From NCBI GenBank assembly GCA_028751875.1, contig CM054159.1, positions 18,005,942 through 18,069,941 on the forward strand: a DNA stretch of 64,000 nucleotides, read 5' to 3'. This stretch comes from Rapana venosa (Eukaryota; Mollusca; Gastropoda; Neogastropoda; Muricidae). The notes under the pieces are model-generated. The model did not search any database. It was not told the DNA's origin and saw only the letters and a program-made list of their open reading frames with translations. Shown here piece by piece: positions 31,761 to 43,640 of this stretch; the stretch's first letter is position 1; each line of letters starts with the position of its first letter. A program made the position numbers and the translations under genes.

Positions 31761-33675
31761 ATCTTTCGTATTGGTTGCATTGTTTATGTTGAGGTTGGCC
31801 TACTCGTAGACAGGTTTTATTGGCCACTTGTTCTGAGAGGTAAGAGACATGATGTCAGAAGGGAGGGCAGTGCGGCTAATAAAGCTGCGGTTAGAATTTC
31901 AGGGTTTAAGAGAGCAAACGCACAAAGAAAAAACAAACAAAAATAAAATATACAGATTTAAAAACCCAAAACAACACTTAATTTGAAATATAAAACACTC
32001 ACTAAGATATACAGGTGTGTGATTCTTTCTATATATTGTCTGTACAAAAATTAACTTAATTACAAATAAATGTATACACGTTACACACACTTAATTCAGG
32101 ATTTTATATTCAATGCAATGCAAAATCCTATAAAGTTTAACTAAAAATATTAGTACAGGAGAAAAAATGAGGTAATGAGATCAAATGGAAAAAAAATTAA
32201 AAGGTCTTGAAAATAGACTTTCGGGGCTTGGAATAAGTATCCTAATTCCGTTCAAGGTTTTCGTGGCTCTTAACTGTTATTGCTAAAAAGTCTCTATCAC
32301 AATATACAATGTTCCATAATCAGCTTGATAATTGAGCAAAAAACGATTTCACTGTGTAAACCTTGTTAATATACTGCAGCATGGATCCAATATCATTCCT
32401 GTAGAGAGAGGAGGACGTGGCGAGGGGTTTGTGACAGAGTCAGATAGAAGGCAGTCTGAAAGAGGCTTTTTAAAAGAGATGAAATACTAGATTACATAGA
32501 GGTATAGAGGGGGACAAATTGACATGGCCAAGTAGTTACTGCAACATATCATCAGTTGGTTATGCTCTGTGGTGTGAAAATGACAACATTATTGGAAAAT
32601 GGAGGTGGGGGGGAATGTACATGTAAAGGTTGAAACATCAACAAATTCAAAGGAAAAAAATTGAATATAGAAAAACTACTAGGTAATTATAGAAAATCGT
32701 GATTCTAACATATATTATCATGTGAGAAACAAGTATGCATTCACCCTGACTGTGCGGACATCCCCCCCCACCCACACACGCACACACACATACACAAGAT
32801 ACACATACTAAAACTCTTTGACCCTAATATTCACTTGCTTCAAATAATCTAGGGTTGGAGAAGTTCCATTAACGACCTATATTGTTGACTGTTTTGATAC
32901 TGGTAGGCCTACTGGCTGTAGACCCAGCTTAACTGCATGGGAAATTTTTTTTTAGGGGGGTTCCTGGGTTGTCTGGGGTGGGGAAAGTGATAGTCATAGT
33001 CAGTCACAGGAAGAGGGTTGGAAAGACAAGGGATTAGAAACTCTGGAGTTAGGTTGTCTGTCATGGAGGGTTACGTCCTCCATAATCTGTGCCCCTTCAC
33101 TGCGTCCACATAGATAGCAGGAGGGCAGTGTGGTTTTGTTTGTGGCCGAGATGGCATCATCGGGTTGACTGTTACCATGGTAACAGGGGTTTCGGGAAAG
33201 GACACATCACAATCCTACTGTAGCTTGGATGTAGGCTTGTCACGGTACATCATTTTTTTGGGTGCACCCGACTTGGCTAGGAAGGAGGGGGGGTTGTCCG
33301 ATGTAGAGCTCAACCCTTCCTGATGCAGGCGTGTCTCAGATGGCTGTTGACCGTGAAGCAGCCTCTTGGGGTGTCTCAAGGGGTGGTATGGAGTGAAGAG
33401 GCTGTAGTGCGCCCGGGGAACACGTCTACGTGTGCAGTCGGATCAGCCATGACCCAATCTTGCTGAAAGAATCAGGACCAGCTGTAGCAGTTAATTGATC
33501 CCCACGTGGAATACACAGGTCTGATGGGGGTGAGGGGGGGCGAGACGATAGCCACTGACAAAGGTGGTCGGACAGTCAGGCATGGGCACTGACTGGTTAC
33601 AGACGGGCTGGCTGGTGTGTTGGCATTTTGTTGTTGTCCAATTGTACCAAAACAGAGTAACCTCCAACAGTAGTG
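31761..33675. other. 1.9 kb without recognisable gene or repeat
   Basis: This looks like single-copy DNA within the window. A short C/CA tract is at 32762-32800. A minus-strand frame at 33491-33709 (MSRNLSHPVSTPLLLEVTLF...) runs into the ORF1-unit boundary and has no known domain. One perfect palindrome is annotated separately. Confidence 0.5.
33171..33184. promoter_or_regulatory. Perfect X-box-like palindrome GTTACCATGGTAAC
   Basis: Matches the RFX-factor X-box consensus (GTNRCC, 0-3 bp, RGYAAC) with a 2-bp spacer and full dyad symmetry. It lies in the longest apparently non-repetitive stretch. Whether it is used is unknown. Confidence 0.3.
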
Positions 33676-35265
33676 GTGTTGATACTGGGTGGGACAGATT
33701 TCTGCTCAAGAGCTGTTAAGGGAGATAGGAGGGGTGGGCTTTTGTTGGTAGATGGGGACTTGGGCTGTTTGCTGTCTGGGTATTGAGATGTGTGGCTGTG
33801 GAGTGTGAATGAATAGGTGGGGGTTGGGCAAGAATGGTTGTTTGTTACGTTGATTGTTAGTCAAAGGGAGTGAAGTGAGAAGTTTGTAATTTGTCTACAA
33901 GAATTGGCTGCTTGTTGTTTGTGTTCCGTAAGTTATTTTGTTTTTTGTGTCGTGGTTGTTGAAAGGCTGAGAAGTTATCTTTTGCATTGTCTTGGTTTTT
34001 TTCTGTTTTTTTTTCATTGAGTTTCGGGTTTTTTTTCCTTGTAGTTTCAATGATTTGTTTAAACTGTGCATGATTTTCATGGAGTTTTTTTTTGGGTCCT
34101 AAATGGGGTGAGTTTGGGGTTTTTGGGGGTCTCTGTTGTCTTGTTTAAAAAGGAAAAGGTATGATTTTTCTTGTTTGAAGGGGTTTTTGAGCGGTAGTAT
34201 TAGAGTGGTTCTGTAGAAGTTAACATCTCCATGAGAGTGAAAGGGGGGGCGTTGGGGGTGTGGGGGACTTGAGAGGTGAGGTTGGGTTTTGGGGGAAGGG
34301 TGGACGGGGGAGGGGGTAGGGGTAATGGGGGCAGGGGGTGGTAAAAAGAGGGGGGATGAAAAGGGGGATCTTGGGGGAAGGGAGGGGTTAGTCGGTGAGG
34401 GTCATAAAGGGTTGGGGGGTTTCCCTCTGGATAAAAGGAAATGAGCATCCTATCGGGAAGGCCGGAGGGTGAGAAGTGGGGGGTGTGAAAAAGGTAATGG
34501 GAAGGGGAGGGTGTGGGGGGGACGATGGAGAGGGGGATTCAATGGATTTGGGTTTTGAGGAAAAGGGGGGGAACTGGGGGAAAAATCCCGACGGTCCGGG
34601 GGGGAAATTTTCAAACTAGGCGGCTCTGGATCAAACAAAATGCGCCATGGATGAAAGGGGTTTTCCCATAAAAAGGGACGGGACGATCCTTGACCTGCAT
34701 TCTCAAAAGGAAAAACAAACTTTTGACCCACAGTACAACATTTCCCGTACAAAGTGTCCCGTGGTGATATATATGAATTCCAAATTTGCAGGAGTCAAAA
34801 GAAACTTTATAAAAAGTCCCAAGTTCATTTGCAGATTGGATGATCGTCCACATTTAAATTGATGTTTTTATTCTTATAAAATTCCGAAAGGGTGGAGGAG
34901 ATGGCTGAATTTACCACAATATCTCTCAAAAACACGAACCCCTGGGGGAATTTCGAGTGGGGGGTATCAAAAGTCCTTATTGGGGTCTTGAGGGGGCTTA
35001 TATCTCTGCTTAAACTAGCACCAGATCGTTAGGGACCCATTTTAGAGCGGTAAACAAAAGTTTTCGCAACAACACAAAAATTATTTTTAAAAAAAAAAAA
35101 CGGGATACTAAAAAGAGAAAAAAGGGAAAAAAACCTTTATTTTTTTTAAAAAGAAGAAGAAAAAAAGGGGCCTTCTGACAGTACTTCATTTCAATTGTAT
35201 AACATTTAGCACAGACACAGCATTTTCATGAGTCTTTCCCCATAACGTAAAAACTATGGGGTTGA
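33676..35265 (-). mobile_element. ORF1-only unit, copy 2, eroded
   Basis: Parallels 20003-21888 from GTGTTGATACTGGGTGGGAC through AATTGGCTGCTTGTT, the Pro/Ser-coding G-rich stretch, GTGATATATATGAATTCC and the ORF1 domain (HIYHHGTLCTGNVVLWV near 34790-34740), to CATAACGTAAAAACTATGGG. It is about 300 bp shorter, mostly through scattered 1-3 bp losses, and has many homopolymer differences. The frame is destroyed. Confidence 0.85.
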
Positions 35266-37440
35266 CAGAAAAATGACCTCATCCTTTTTCAAAATTTCCC
35301 AAACCTCTCAAAACGCTATAGTCACCCCTACCAAAACATGACCTTTTGACCCCCTAACTTTCTGAAAATTATAGCCCTTTTTTCCAACCAAACCTTCAAA
35401 AAGTTTTCAAAAAACACCAATAACCCCCTTTCTCTCCAACAATCTTTTTTCCGATTTCAGTCTCCTATCTGCAACCACAGCACTGAAACCACCCTATTCA
35501 CACCTTAAGCTTTTATACTTGCTCACTCGGGAAAATCTCCCTCTCACTCTAACGACTTTCTGCACCTTTTCGCCCCATAGACCACTCAATTTCTTCCCCA
35601 TCTTCAAAAACTTGGTGTTACTGCACACCCCCCACCTGAAAAATTCAAATCTTACTGACCGTTTCCCAAAACATTGCATAAACAAGTTCAACAATACCCC
35701 CAAAATTGGAATCTGAACCCCACGGGAATCATTCTAGGCCCTGCTTTTTTATCTTTACACTGCCCCCGTCACATATAATAACCTCACAAAACAACCCTCA
35801 GTTTTATCAATGACTTTTAATTTAAAAGTTTACTCCTGAAATCTCCTTCCCCTCCTGACAAAAAAGGCCCCTGCTTTGAAGAAATTTTTAAAAACTGGAT
35901 AAACGAACAAATTTTAGCTAATTCAGATAAAAGCTTCCGGGAAAACTATAAACCACTCGGGGGCGAACCACGAACAACTTGCGCACACTTAATCCTGTTC
36001 CCTTTTCAAAAGATAGGCCAATTTTTGTGCCGTGGGAACAATGACAAAATTACAAAACCGCATACACACGGGGGGTGATGTAAAAAACACAGATCTTTTC
36101 CCTTATCCTCGAATAAAAAATCCCGTAACGTTATTTGTTTCTTTACAAGGTTTTACGCTTTTTAAATTTTCCCTACTTATTAAAACCGAACCATGCCGAG
36201 GGGCCAAACACAAACCCTTCCATTCAAATTTAAAAGAATTCGGCAAAAATCATCCCCTCTATCCACTGCTGTGAATATCTAGGTGTTTTATCGCATTACA
36301 CTCTGTAGGGAAAAATTCATCACCCAAACCTCCAGTCATCACTTCCATTTTTTCGGGGTTTTTATGCCTTCGAAAATACCCATCCACCGAGCAACATCAA
36401 AACTTTTACTCTCTCATTTTTTCCATCTGGACATTTCAATTCCTTTTGCGGTCTTCCGCATCATCACCACCCCTTCAACTTCAAAACTCCGCAGCTCGAC
36501 TATTTTTTTAAAAAAAAAAATCTGAGCACATTAAACCCCCCTCTTCAATCTCTCCACGGGCCTGTGACACGAGAGTAATTTAAGATCAACCCTCTTTCAA
36601 ATTCTCCAGAAAACTGCAACCCCCTCCCCTGTGAATGCTAACCTTTTAAAACCCCTTTTCTTTTCCCTCCGCTCTGCGCAGTTCCTTGCGCCTACCAAAC
36701 CTAATTTAACCAAACCCCCGTTCCGCCCTCTTTTTCCATTTCGGGTCCAATGAACTCCCTCCTCCTCTCTTTGCCAAACCTATTTTTACACTTTTAAATC
36801 CCCCCAAGACATATTTATTTTTAAACTAAGATTTCCCCCCTTGTTTTAATACAAACCACCCCCCTCCACTAACCCCGTCCATCAACCTGCAAAGTTATGA
36901 CCGTGAATGGGTTGTGTTGGGTGTTGTGTTTTTGGTTGTTGTTTTTGGTGTGGGTTTTGAAAAACATTTTCTATTCAATTTTTTTTTATGATTTTGTCGC
37001 CTACCTCTTTTTAATATATAACCAAATAGGGGTTTTTTTTTAAAAAAATTTGAGTATTGAAATTTATTTCATAATTTTTTCTCAGCCACTATTTTTAAAT
37101 TCTTTTGTTTAAACTTGATCATTTATCATTTATTCGATGTAAGATTAGTTTAAGCATGCTTTTGATTTGTCTTTTTAAGTTAGCGCTATATAATTCCATG
37201 ATTTTTATTTTTATAAATCTGTTTGTTTAAACTATTGATTATTTTTCATTGTTCATGATTTTGTAAATTAGGGTTAAGCATCCTTTGATTTGCTTTGCAA
37301 GATATCCTAATCATTCCTTATATTTTTATTATTATTAATTTTTATTATCACATCACATCACATTATTTTTATTATTATATATTTTATTATTATTATTTTT
37401 ATTATTTATTATTATTATTATTTTTATTAAGTTTTTTTTA
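35266..37440 (+). mobile_element. LINE-A copy 3, badly eroded, with two tandem tails
   Basis: Follows LINE-A order: TATAGTCACCCCTACCAAAA (compare 5196-5220), CTGCAACCACAGCACTGAAA (5346), GACCACTCAATTTCTTCCC (5470), GGGAATCATTCTAGGCCCTG (5625), ATTCATCACCCAAACCTCCA (5992) and GCTCTGCGCAGTTCC (6375). Two degraded tails lie at about 37155-37215 and 37280-37345, followed by TTATT-rich sequence to 37430. Substitutions cluster as homopolymer and C/A confusions, so sequencing error may contribute. Confidence 0.75.
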
Positions 37441-38112
37441 CTCTCCCGTCTGACCCGGGGGGGGCCCCCCAAAGCTCAAAACCCTTCCCTCTCTGTTCTC
37501 CTTTTTCAGGGTTTGTTATTTTTTGACCCGCCATTCGCTGATGTTATCCTCCACCCCGGGTTCCTCTTCTTCCCTCCTGCAGTGCCTTTAAAACGACTTT
37601 GCAAGTCCTTGGGATCTTTACAGGGCCCAAACCCTTTAAGTTTACGCTTTTTCACGACGTTTAAATTCCAATCCAGGTTTCGGGTTTTGTTTTGCACCTT
37701 TCGTTCTTATGTGGTCTTGTAGGAAACCAAGGGGGCTCCAAGCACTCATCCCCCGGCCTGACTCTTCTCCCAAATCAGTCAGGCCTGTTCCAGCATACAA
37801 AAAGGATTTAAAAAAGGGGGCGCATTATCTGACTTGGAGATAAGTGAGAAAATTTTTATCCTCCCAAGGTGTTTGTTTTTACAGTGCGGTTATTGCTGGA
37901 TCCGCATACTACTTCTAGCTTGGATCCCTGGCATACAATGGGTCCCAGGTACTTGAACTTTTCCGGGGTTTCCCCTTCTGGGCATTAACCCTGATACATC
38001 AATCCTTGTTTTACTCGTTTGGCTTCTCTGACCTTTTCCTGCCCAAATTTTTGAGCCTTTTTCAGGTTTCTTTAGGGGGCAACCCTTTTTTGATTCTATT
38101 CCCAATGTTTTA
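37441..38112 (-). mobile_element. RTE-like LINE copy C, 3' fragment next to the gap
   Basis: Minus strand: KKRKLKGFGPCKDP (about 37660-37610) corresponds to the KKKKLTWFGHVTRH region of copy B, and GGKKRNPGWRITSANGG corresponds to GRRRGRQNKLWMDNIREW. Further upstream RT-like sequence continues to the N run at 38113. Heavily altered; family assignment rests on these two blocks. Confidence 0.55.
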
Positions 38113-38612
38113 NNNNNNNNNNNNNNNNNNNNNNNNNNNNNNNNNNNNNNNNNNNNNNNNNNNNNNNNNNNNNNNNNNNNNNNNNNNNNNNNNNNNNNNN
38201 NNNNNNNNNNNNNNNNNNNNNNNNNNNNNNNNNNNNNNNNNNNNNNNNNNNNNNNNNNNNNNNNNNNNNNNNNNNNNNNNNNNNNNNNNNNNNNNNNNNN
38301 NNNNNNNNNNNNNNNNNNNNNNNNNNNNNNNNNNNNNNNNNNNNNNNNNNNNNNNNNNNNNNNNNNNNNNNNNNNNNNNNNNNNNNNNNNNNNNNNNNNN
38401 NNNNNNNNNNNNNNNNNNNNNNNNNNNNNNNNNNNNNNNNNNNNNNNNNNNNNNNNNNNNNNNNNNNNNNNNNNNNNNNNNNNNNNNNNNNNNNNNNNNN
38501 NNNNNNNNNNNNNNNNNNNNNNNNNNNNNNNNNNNNNNNNNNNNNNNNNNNNNNNNNNNNNNNNNNNNNNNNNNNNNNNNNNNNNNNNNNNNNNNNNNNN
38601 NNNNNNNNNNNN
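38113..38612. other. Assembly gap, 500 N
   Basis: Exactly 500 undetermined bases, the usual placeholder for a scaffold join of unknown size. Frames drawn across it are meaningless. Confidence 1.
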
Positions 38613-38801
38613 GGGGTCTATAAATAGCTTTGGACACCCTTTTCCCACTGGACAAAAGAAAGGGGCGGGGGCATTGCTTCACTAAGTAAATTGTGTAAGG
38701 GTGACCATTCAGGCCTCTTTGTGTGTGGAGGACATACTGTACTATCTACTGGGGGAAATTTCCCCACAACTATTTTTTTACCTGGCCTATATTCAACCCA
38801 A
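38613..38801 (+). mobile_element. Rex1-like LINE, endonuclease start (5' piece)
   Basis: One frame at about 38730-38803 reads LYYLLGEISPQLFFYLAYIQ, the strand just before the IHPKAN region that resumes at 41354 on the other side of the RTE insertion. The last 13 bases (ATATTCAACCCAA, 38789-38801) are the left target-site duplication. Confidence 0.75.
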
Positions 38802-41352
38802 TGGTGATCTGTTTCTAGGGAGCTTGAGTAATTTTTTTAATCAGTAGCTGATTGGAACGTCGTACACTCTACCAGTGTGCAAAATTAAAAGAAACTAGAG
38901 TATGGCTTAGGCATATAGATGGGACATTATTGGATAGGGAGGTGAGATGGACAGATTGGTGGTCAAACGACTGAAGAAGGCAACAAGTCTGGTCAGTGGT
39001 CAAAAAGAAACATCACCAACATGGAGTGGCATTTATTGTCAGAAAGGAAAGTTGTGGGTGAATTATCAGCTGTACACTGGCTTCAACAAGATTATCAGCA
39101 TCCGGGTGTGGGCCCAACCCCAAGAACACACCACATACAAATCAAAAAACAATAACCTACCCTGGAGCTGACTAGGCAGCGACCATGACCTTGTGCTGTG
39201 GTATTAAAAATGAAGCTGAAGGGAAAAAAAAAAACAGCCTGCAAACCCACGTATCAAATTTGAGTGGAAAACTGAAAGATCCAGATTTCAAGGTGATCTT
39301 CCAAGCTAAGCTTGGCGGACGTTTTGCGGCAAAAAACCCCTGGACAATGATATCAATGCCTCACCAAACAACTTTAATGAGGAAGTCCGAGAAACAGCAG
39401 AGGAGGTTACTCGGTCGTCAGAGGAATAAACCCCCAACCATGGACCACAAATGAATCTTGGCCCTTGCGATACAAGAAGAGCACTGAAACCAACAGGTTT
39501 TCCCAACCCCTAAAGAATAAGGGGAGGCCAACAATCTCGTGAAGAAGTCAATGTTAAAGGCCAGAGAGAAGTGGATCAGTGATCAATGTGAGAGATCGAA
39601 AAAAGCATGAAAGTGGGAAACAGTAAAAAGACATAGACACTCTGAAGAAACCCCACAAAACCACTTCAAACCAAATCATCAGTCATTGAAGACAGCTCGG
39701 AAAACTCCTCACAGAAGTTCAGCTGCATTGAACAGGTGGTCATAGTATTTTTCAAAAAACTTTTACAACTACCAACCCAAACCTGACAAGAGATAATAGA
39801 AGAGGAAGCAGCAACATCAAGAGTCCCCTCGCCATTACCTATACTGAGGAAGAAGTGGAAGAAGCCATCCGCAGCTTACCAGTAGGAAAGTCCCCAGGAG
39901 CAGACAACATATCAGCAGAGCTGCTCAAGCATGGTGGCGAAAAAAGTCTCACACATGTTACAGCTATCTGTCAGAGATTTGGGAGACAAAAACAGTGGCC
40001 AACAGAATTTAACACAATCACTCATCATACCTTGCCCAAGAAGGGGAATTTACGCCAATGCCAAAACTATAGAACATTCAGCCCCATCAGCCACGCCAGC
40101 AAGATATGCTCAAAGTTATTTTGAATCGACTTAAGAAGGAGGCAAAAGAACACCTTGCAGAGGAAACAAACTGGGTTCAGGGCAGGCAGGAAAACAAAAA
40201 TCGAACAGATTTTTAACTGCCCCATCCCGATGGGAAAAAAAAATCTTCAACATCAGAGGGGGACCTGTTCCACAACTTCATCGACTTCAAGAAGGCTTTC
40301 GACACAGTATGGCACGAAGGCCTATGGCAGGTTTCCCCAGAATGTTTGGCATTGAAGAAGGGCTAGTGCAAACACTCAAGCATATAGAACAACCCCCAAA
40401 CAGTGCAGTCCTTCTGAACAATCAGGTCCGACAAGGTTGCCTGTTATTCCCGTCTGTTTAATCTGTTCTTGGAAAACATGGGGAAGACCCCCCATGACTT
40501 CCCCTCTACCATCTCCATTGGCGGCAGACCCTCAACAATTGCGGTTTACCAATGACATTGAAACCCCATGGGCGGAAGTAACACAGAGCTGCAAGATCTT
40601 ACGACAGATTGAGAACCAGAGCTGGAGATATGGGATGGAGGTGAGTCGGAGAAAAGTAAAAGTACTTGTGAACAGCATGAGCAACGCCATGCTAAAATTT
40701 ACATGAACGGCCAGCAACTGGAGGAGGTAGATGCTTTTAAATACCTTGGCGCTACACTCATAAAGGGACGGGTGATCGACGACAGAATTCAAAGTCAGAC
40801 TAGCCATGGCAACATCTTCCATGACAAAACTCACCACATATGGAAAAGTAAAGAGATCGGTTTCCCAATTAAACTACAGCTCTACAAAGCCCTAATTCAG
40901 ACTATCCTGCTGTACGGAAGTGAAACCTGGACATTAACTGCTGAAACAGCAAAGCCAATCCAGTCATTTGAAACAAAATGCCATAGAAAACTGCTGGGCA
41001 TATCCTGGAGAGAACGAAAGGCCAATGAATTTGTCAAGAGTCAAATAACACGGCTGGCAGGTCCACAGGAACCCCTTCTCTCCATCAAGAAGAAAAAGCT
41101 GACATGGTTCGGCCATGTCACCCGCCACAACACTCTGCCAAAAACAGTACTGCAGGGAACACTCGAAGGTGGCAGAAGGAGGGGAAGACAGAACAAGTTA
41201 TGGATGGACAACATCAGAGAATGGACCAGGATGAATGACTCGGCACTACTGCGCAGAGCCGGGCACTGAGATGGGTGGAGGAGGCTTACCACGGCATCGT
41301 CTTTCGTGTCTCCTCCACGACCGCCAAGGTCACGGGACTGATGATGATGATG
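38802..41352 (+). mobile_element. RTE-like LINE copy B inserted in the Rex1-like LINE, with inverted 5' end
   Basis: Flanked by ATATTCAACCCAA (38789-38801) and ATATTCATCCCAA (41353-41365), 12 of 13 identical, interpreted as a target-site duplication. From about 38853 to 41340 the sequence follows copy A in reverse complement: MEWHLLSERKVVG-type endonuclease near 39020, KKVNVKAREKWISDQ region near 39540-39585, RT from 39840, and GRQNKLWMDNIREWTRMNDS at 41190-41245. The tail is (GAT)n at 41339-41352. The first 50 bp (38802-38852, GGTGATCTGTTTCTAGGGAG ...) match copy A in the opposite direction (30927-30978), i.e. a 5' inversion. Confidence 0.9.
39840..41270 (+). pseudogene. RTE-like ORF, copy B: reverse transcriptase and C-terminus
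   Basis: RT N-terminal part EEAIRSLPVGKSPGADNISA (39858-39917), LPKKGNLRQCQNYR (40033-40075), GFRAGRKTKIEQIFN (40174-40216) and IDFKKAFDTVWHEGLW-like sequence near 40282-40330. Motif C reads FTNDIE at 40545-40556: the first catalytic aspartate codon is AAT. From 40703 a clean frame of 188 codons covers DAFKYLGATLIKGR, YGSETWTLTAETAKPIQSFE, LTWFGHVTRH and the conserved C-terminus, ending at 41267-41269. Several frameshifts break the upstream half. Confidence 0.85.
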
Positions 41353-43640
41353 ATATTCATCCCAAAGCTAATGTGACCAGAGCATCCAAACATATTCCAA
41401 ATCACCTGCATAAGTTAGATTCCATATCCCCTGATGCTCCTAAATTCATCCTGGGTGATTTTAATAAATGTTCACTAAATAAAACACTGAAGAATTATGA
41501 ACAGTACGTGACCTGCCCCACACGCAGAAATAAGACCCTCGACTTGTGCTATGGGACTGTAGCAGGTGCATATAAATCACTACCGTTACCTCCCCTGGGT
41601 TCATCTGACCATAACTGGATTCTTCTAGCACCCATGTACCAGTCAGTGTTTCAGCGCCTTCAGCCCATGGTCAGGACAACAAAGAAATGGACTGCCGATA
41701 GCATAGCTAGTCTGCAAGGCTGCTTTGATTGCACTGAATGGGATATGTTTTGCAATGTGTGCTCTGATTTGAATGAGTTAACTGACGTTGTTTCTTCCTA
41801 TATTTCATTTTGTGTCAGTAGTGTTATTCCAACAAAGGTGATAACTATTTACCCCAATAATAAACCTTGGGTTACAAAGGACCTAAAACTGTATTAAACA
41901 AAAAGAAAGTAGTATTTTACACAGGCACACAAGAATAAAAGAAACAAGTGAATAAAGAAGTTAAAGCTGCTGTTGCACAAGTTAGATGTGACTATAAAAA
42001 TAAGATAGAAGACAAGTTTGCAGGGAACAATTTTCGTGCTGCCTGGCAGGGAATAAAACACATGTCAGCAGTAAACATGGCAGCTGCCCCACATAGGTCG
42101 AAGATTAGTCTCCAGGGGGTCTGTGACAAAAACTTACCAGACCATTTAAATGCATTTTTTACTCCCTTCGAAAAGCATGATTTTGGATGAAATAAATGGC
42201 CTGAGGTAATCTCTACCCTTTGAGAATAGCGCCATTGTTAATGAAATAGTTATTTGTAAACACTTCAAGGCAATATATATCAACAAATCTCCCGGACCAA
42301 ATGGCATATGTGGCATAACCCTTAAGGTCTGCACTACTGAGCTTGCCAGCGTCTTTCAGCACCTGTTCCAAGCCTCGCTGGACACTAGCCAGATACCAGT
42401 TATTTGGAAGACTTCCAGTGTAATACCTCTTCCAAAGAAACCAAATCCTTGTCAGCCCAACGATTTCAGACCTGTAACTCTCACATCACTTGTGATGAAA
42501 ACATTAGAAAAGATCATAAAATCTCTCATTCTTTCCGCTACAGAGAAAAACCTTGACCCACTACAGTTTGCCTACAGGACAGGACGAGGTGTCGAAGATG
42601 CCAAACTGTTCATTTTAAACAAGTTGTACAACCATTTAGAAGCACCTGACTCTCATGCCAGAATATTGTTTACTGACTTTAGTTCAGCATTCAATACAAT
42701 GCAGCCGCATGTTCTTGTTCACAAAATACTTTCAAAATTTAATGTAGACTATCAACTTCTTCGTTGGCTGATGGAATTTTTAACTAACAGACCGTAACGG
42801 AATTTGGCCAATAAAATATCTTCATTGGTTAGATTTACCTGTACGGGTTTCCCACAGGGATGCGTTCTCTCGCCACTTCTGTACATTCTATAGACAGATG
42901 ATTGCAGAAGAGCTATAAAAATTTCCTTTTTCTTGTAAAATTGGCCGATAAACAGTCTTTTTGTCTCCCCTTATTGGATCTATCCAAAACCATGGTCCAA
43001 GCCCTCACTGATTTTCGTCAAATGTTGTGTGAGGCATATCCTGGGGCTAACGTTCTAAAAATAGATCTCCATCGATTTCAAAGATCGGGTCACATTCTGT
43101 GCATGTTATCATTCATAGTCAAGAAGTTGAAAATGTTTTTGAAGTACAAGTATCTGAGAACTATTTTGATGACAAACTAAACTGGAATGCTAACACTGTG
43201 CATTGTCCCAAAAAGGTAAAAAACGTATGTATTTTCTGAGGAAGTTTAACTCATTTTTTCTTGACAAAAAGATTCTTTCTTTGTTCTACAAGTCCTACAT
43301 AGAGAGTGTTCTAAGTTTTGCTTCCATCTGTTGGTACAACAACCTTAGTGTTAAAAACAAGAATAGTCTTCGGAGAATTGTTAGAATCTGCTAAAAAATA
43401 ATTGGAAAAGAACAAAGAGATCTCAAGCCATACTGTTATCAGCAGCTTGTGTGCAAAGCGACTGCCATCTTGGCTGATCCTTCCCATGCTATGTCTTCGG
43501 AATTTCAGTTATTGCCTTCAGGACGCCGCTTTCGGTGCTTCAACAGTAAAACAAATAGAAAAAGAAATTCTTTGTTCCAGTAGTCATTGGGATTCTAAAT
43601 TCAAACCAGCACTGACCAAACAGTTTTACAATCTCTGATA
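41353..43640 (+). pseudogene. Rex1-like ORF2 pseudogene
   Basis: Endonuclease frame open to the stop at 41894-41896; a second frame 41948-42190; RT frame 42492-42797 ending at an in-frame stop (CCGTAA); motif B in another frame; thumb fragments at 43203-43394. The RT has lost a recognisable catalytic DD. Original coding continuity is also broken by the copy B insertion between 38801 and 41353. Confidence 0.8.

Noticed and set aside
37890..38682. Frames spanning 38113-38612
   Set aside because: They are open only because of undetermined bases in the gap.
37441..41352. One large head-to-head inverted pair of RTE-like LINEs centred near 38850
   Set aside because: The 13-bp target-site duplication around 38802-41352 and the Rex1-like sequence at 38613-38801 show that copy B is a separate insertion; only a ~50-bp 5' inversion is needed.
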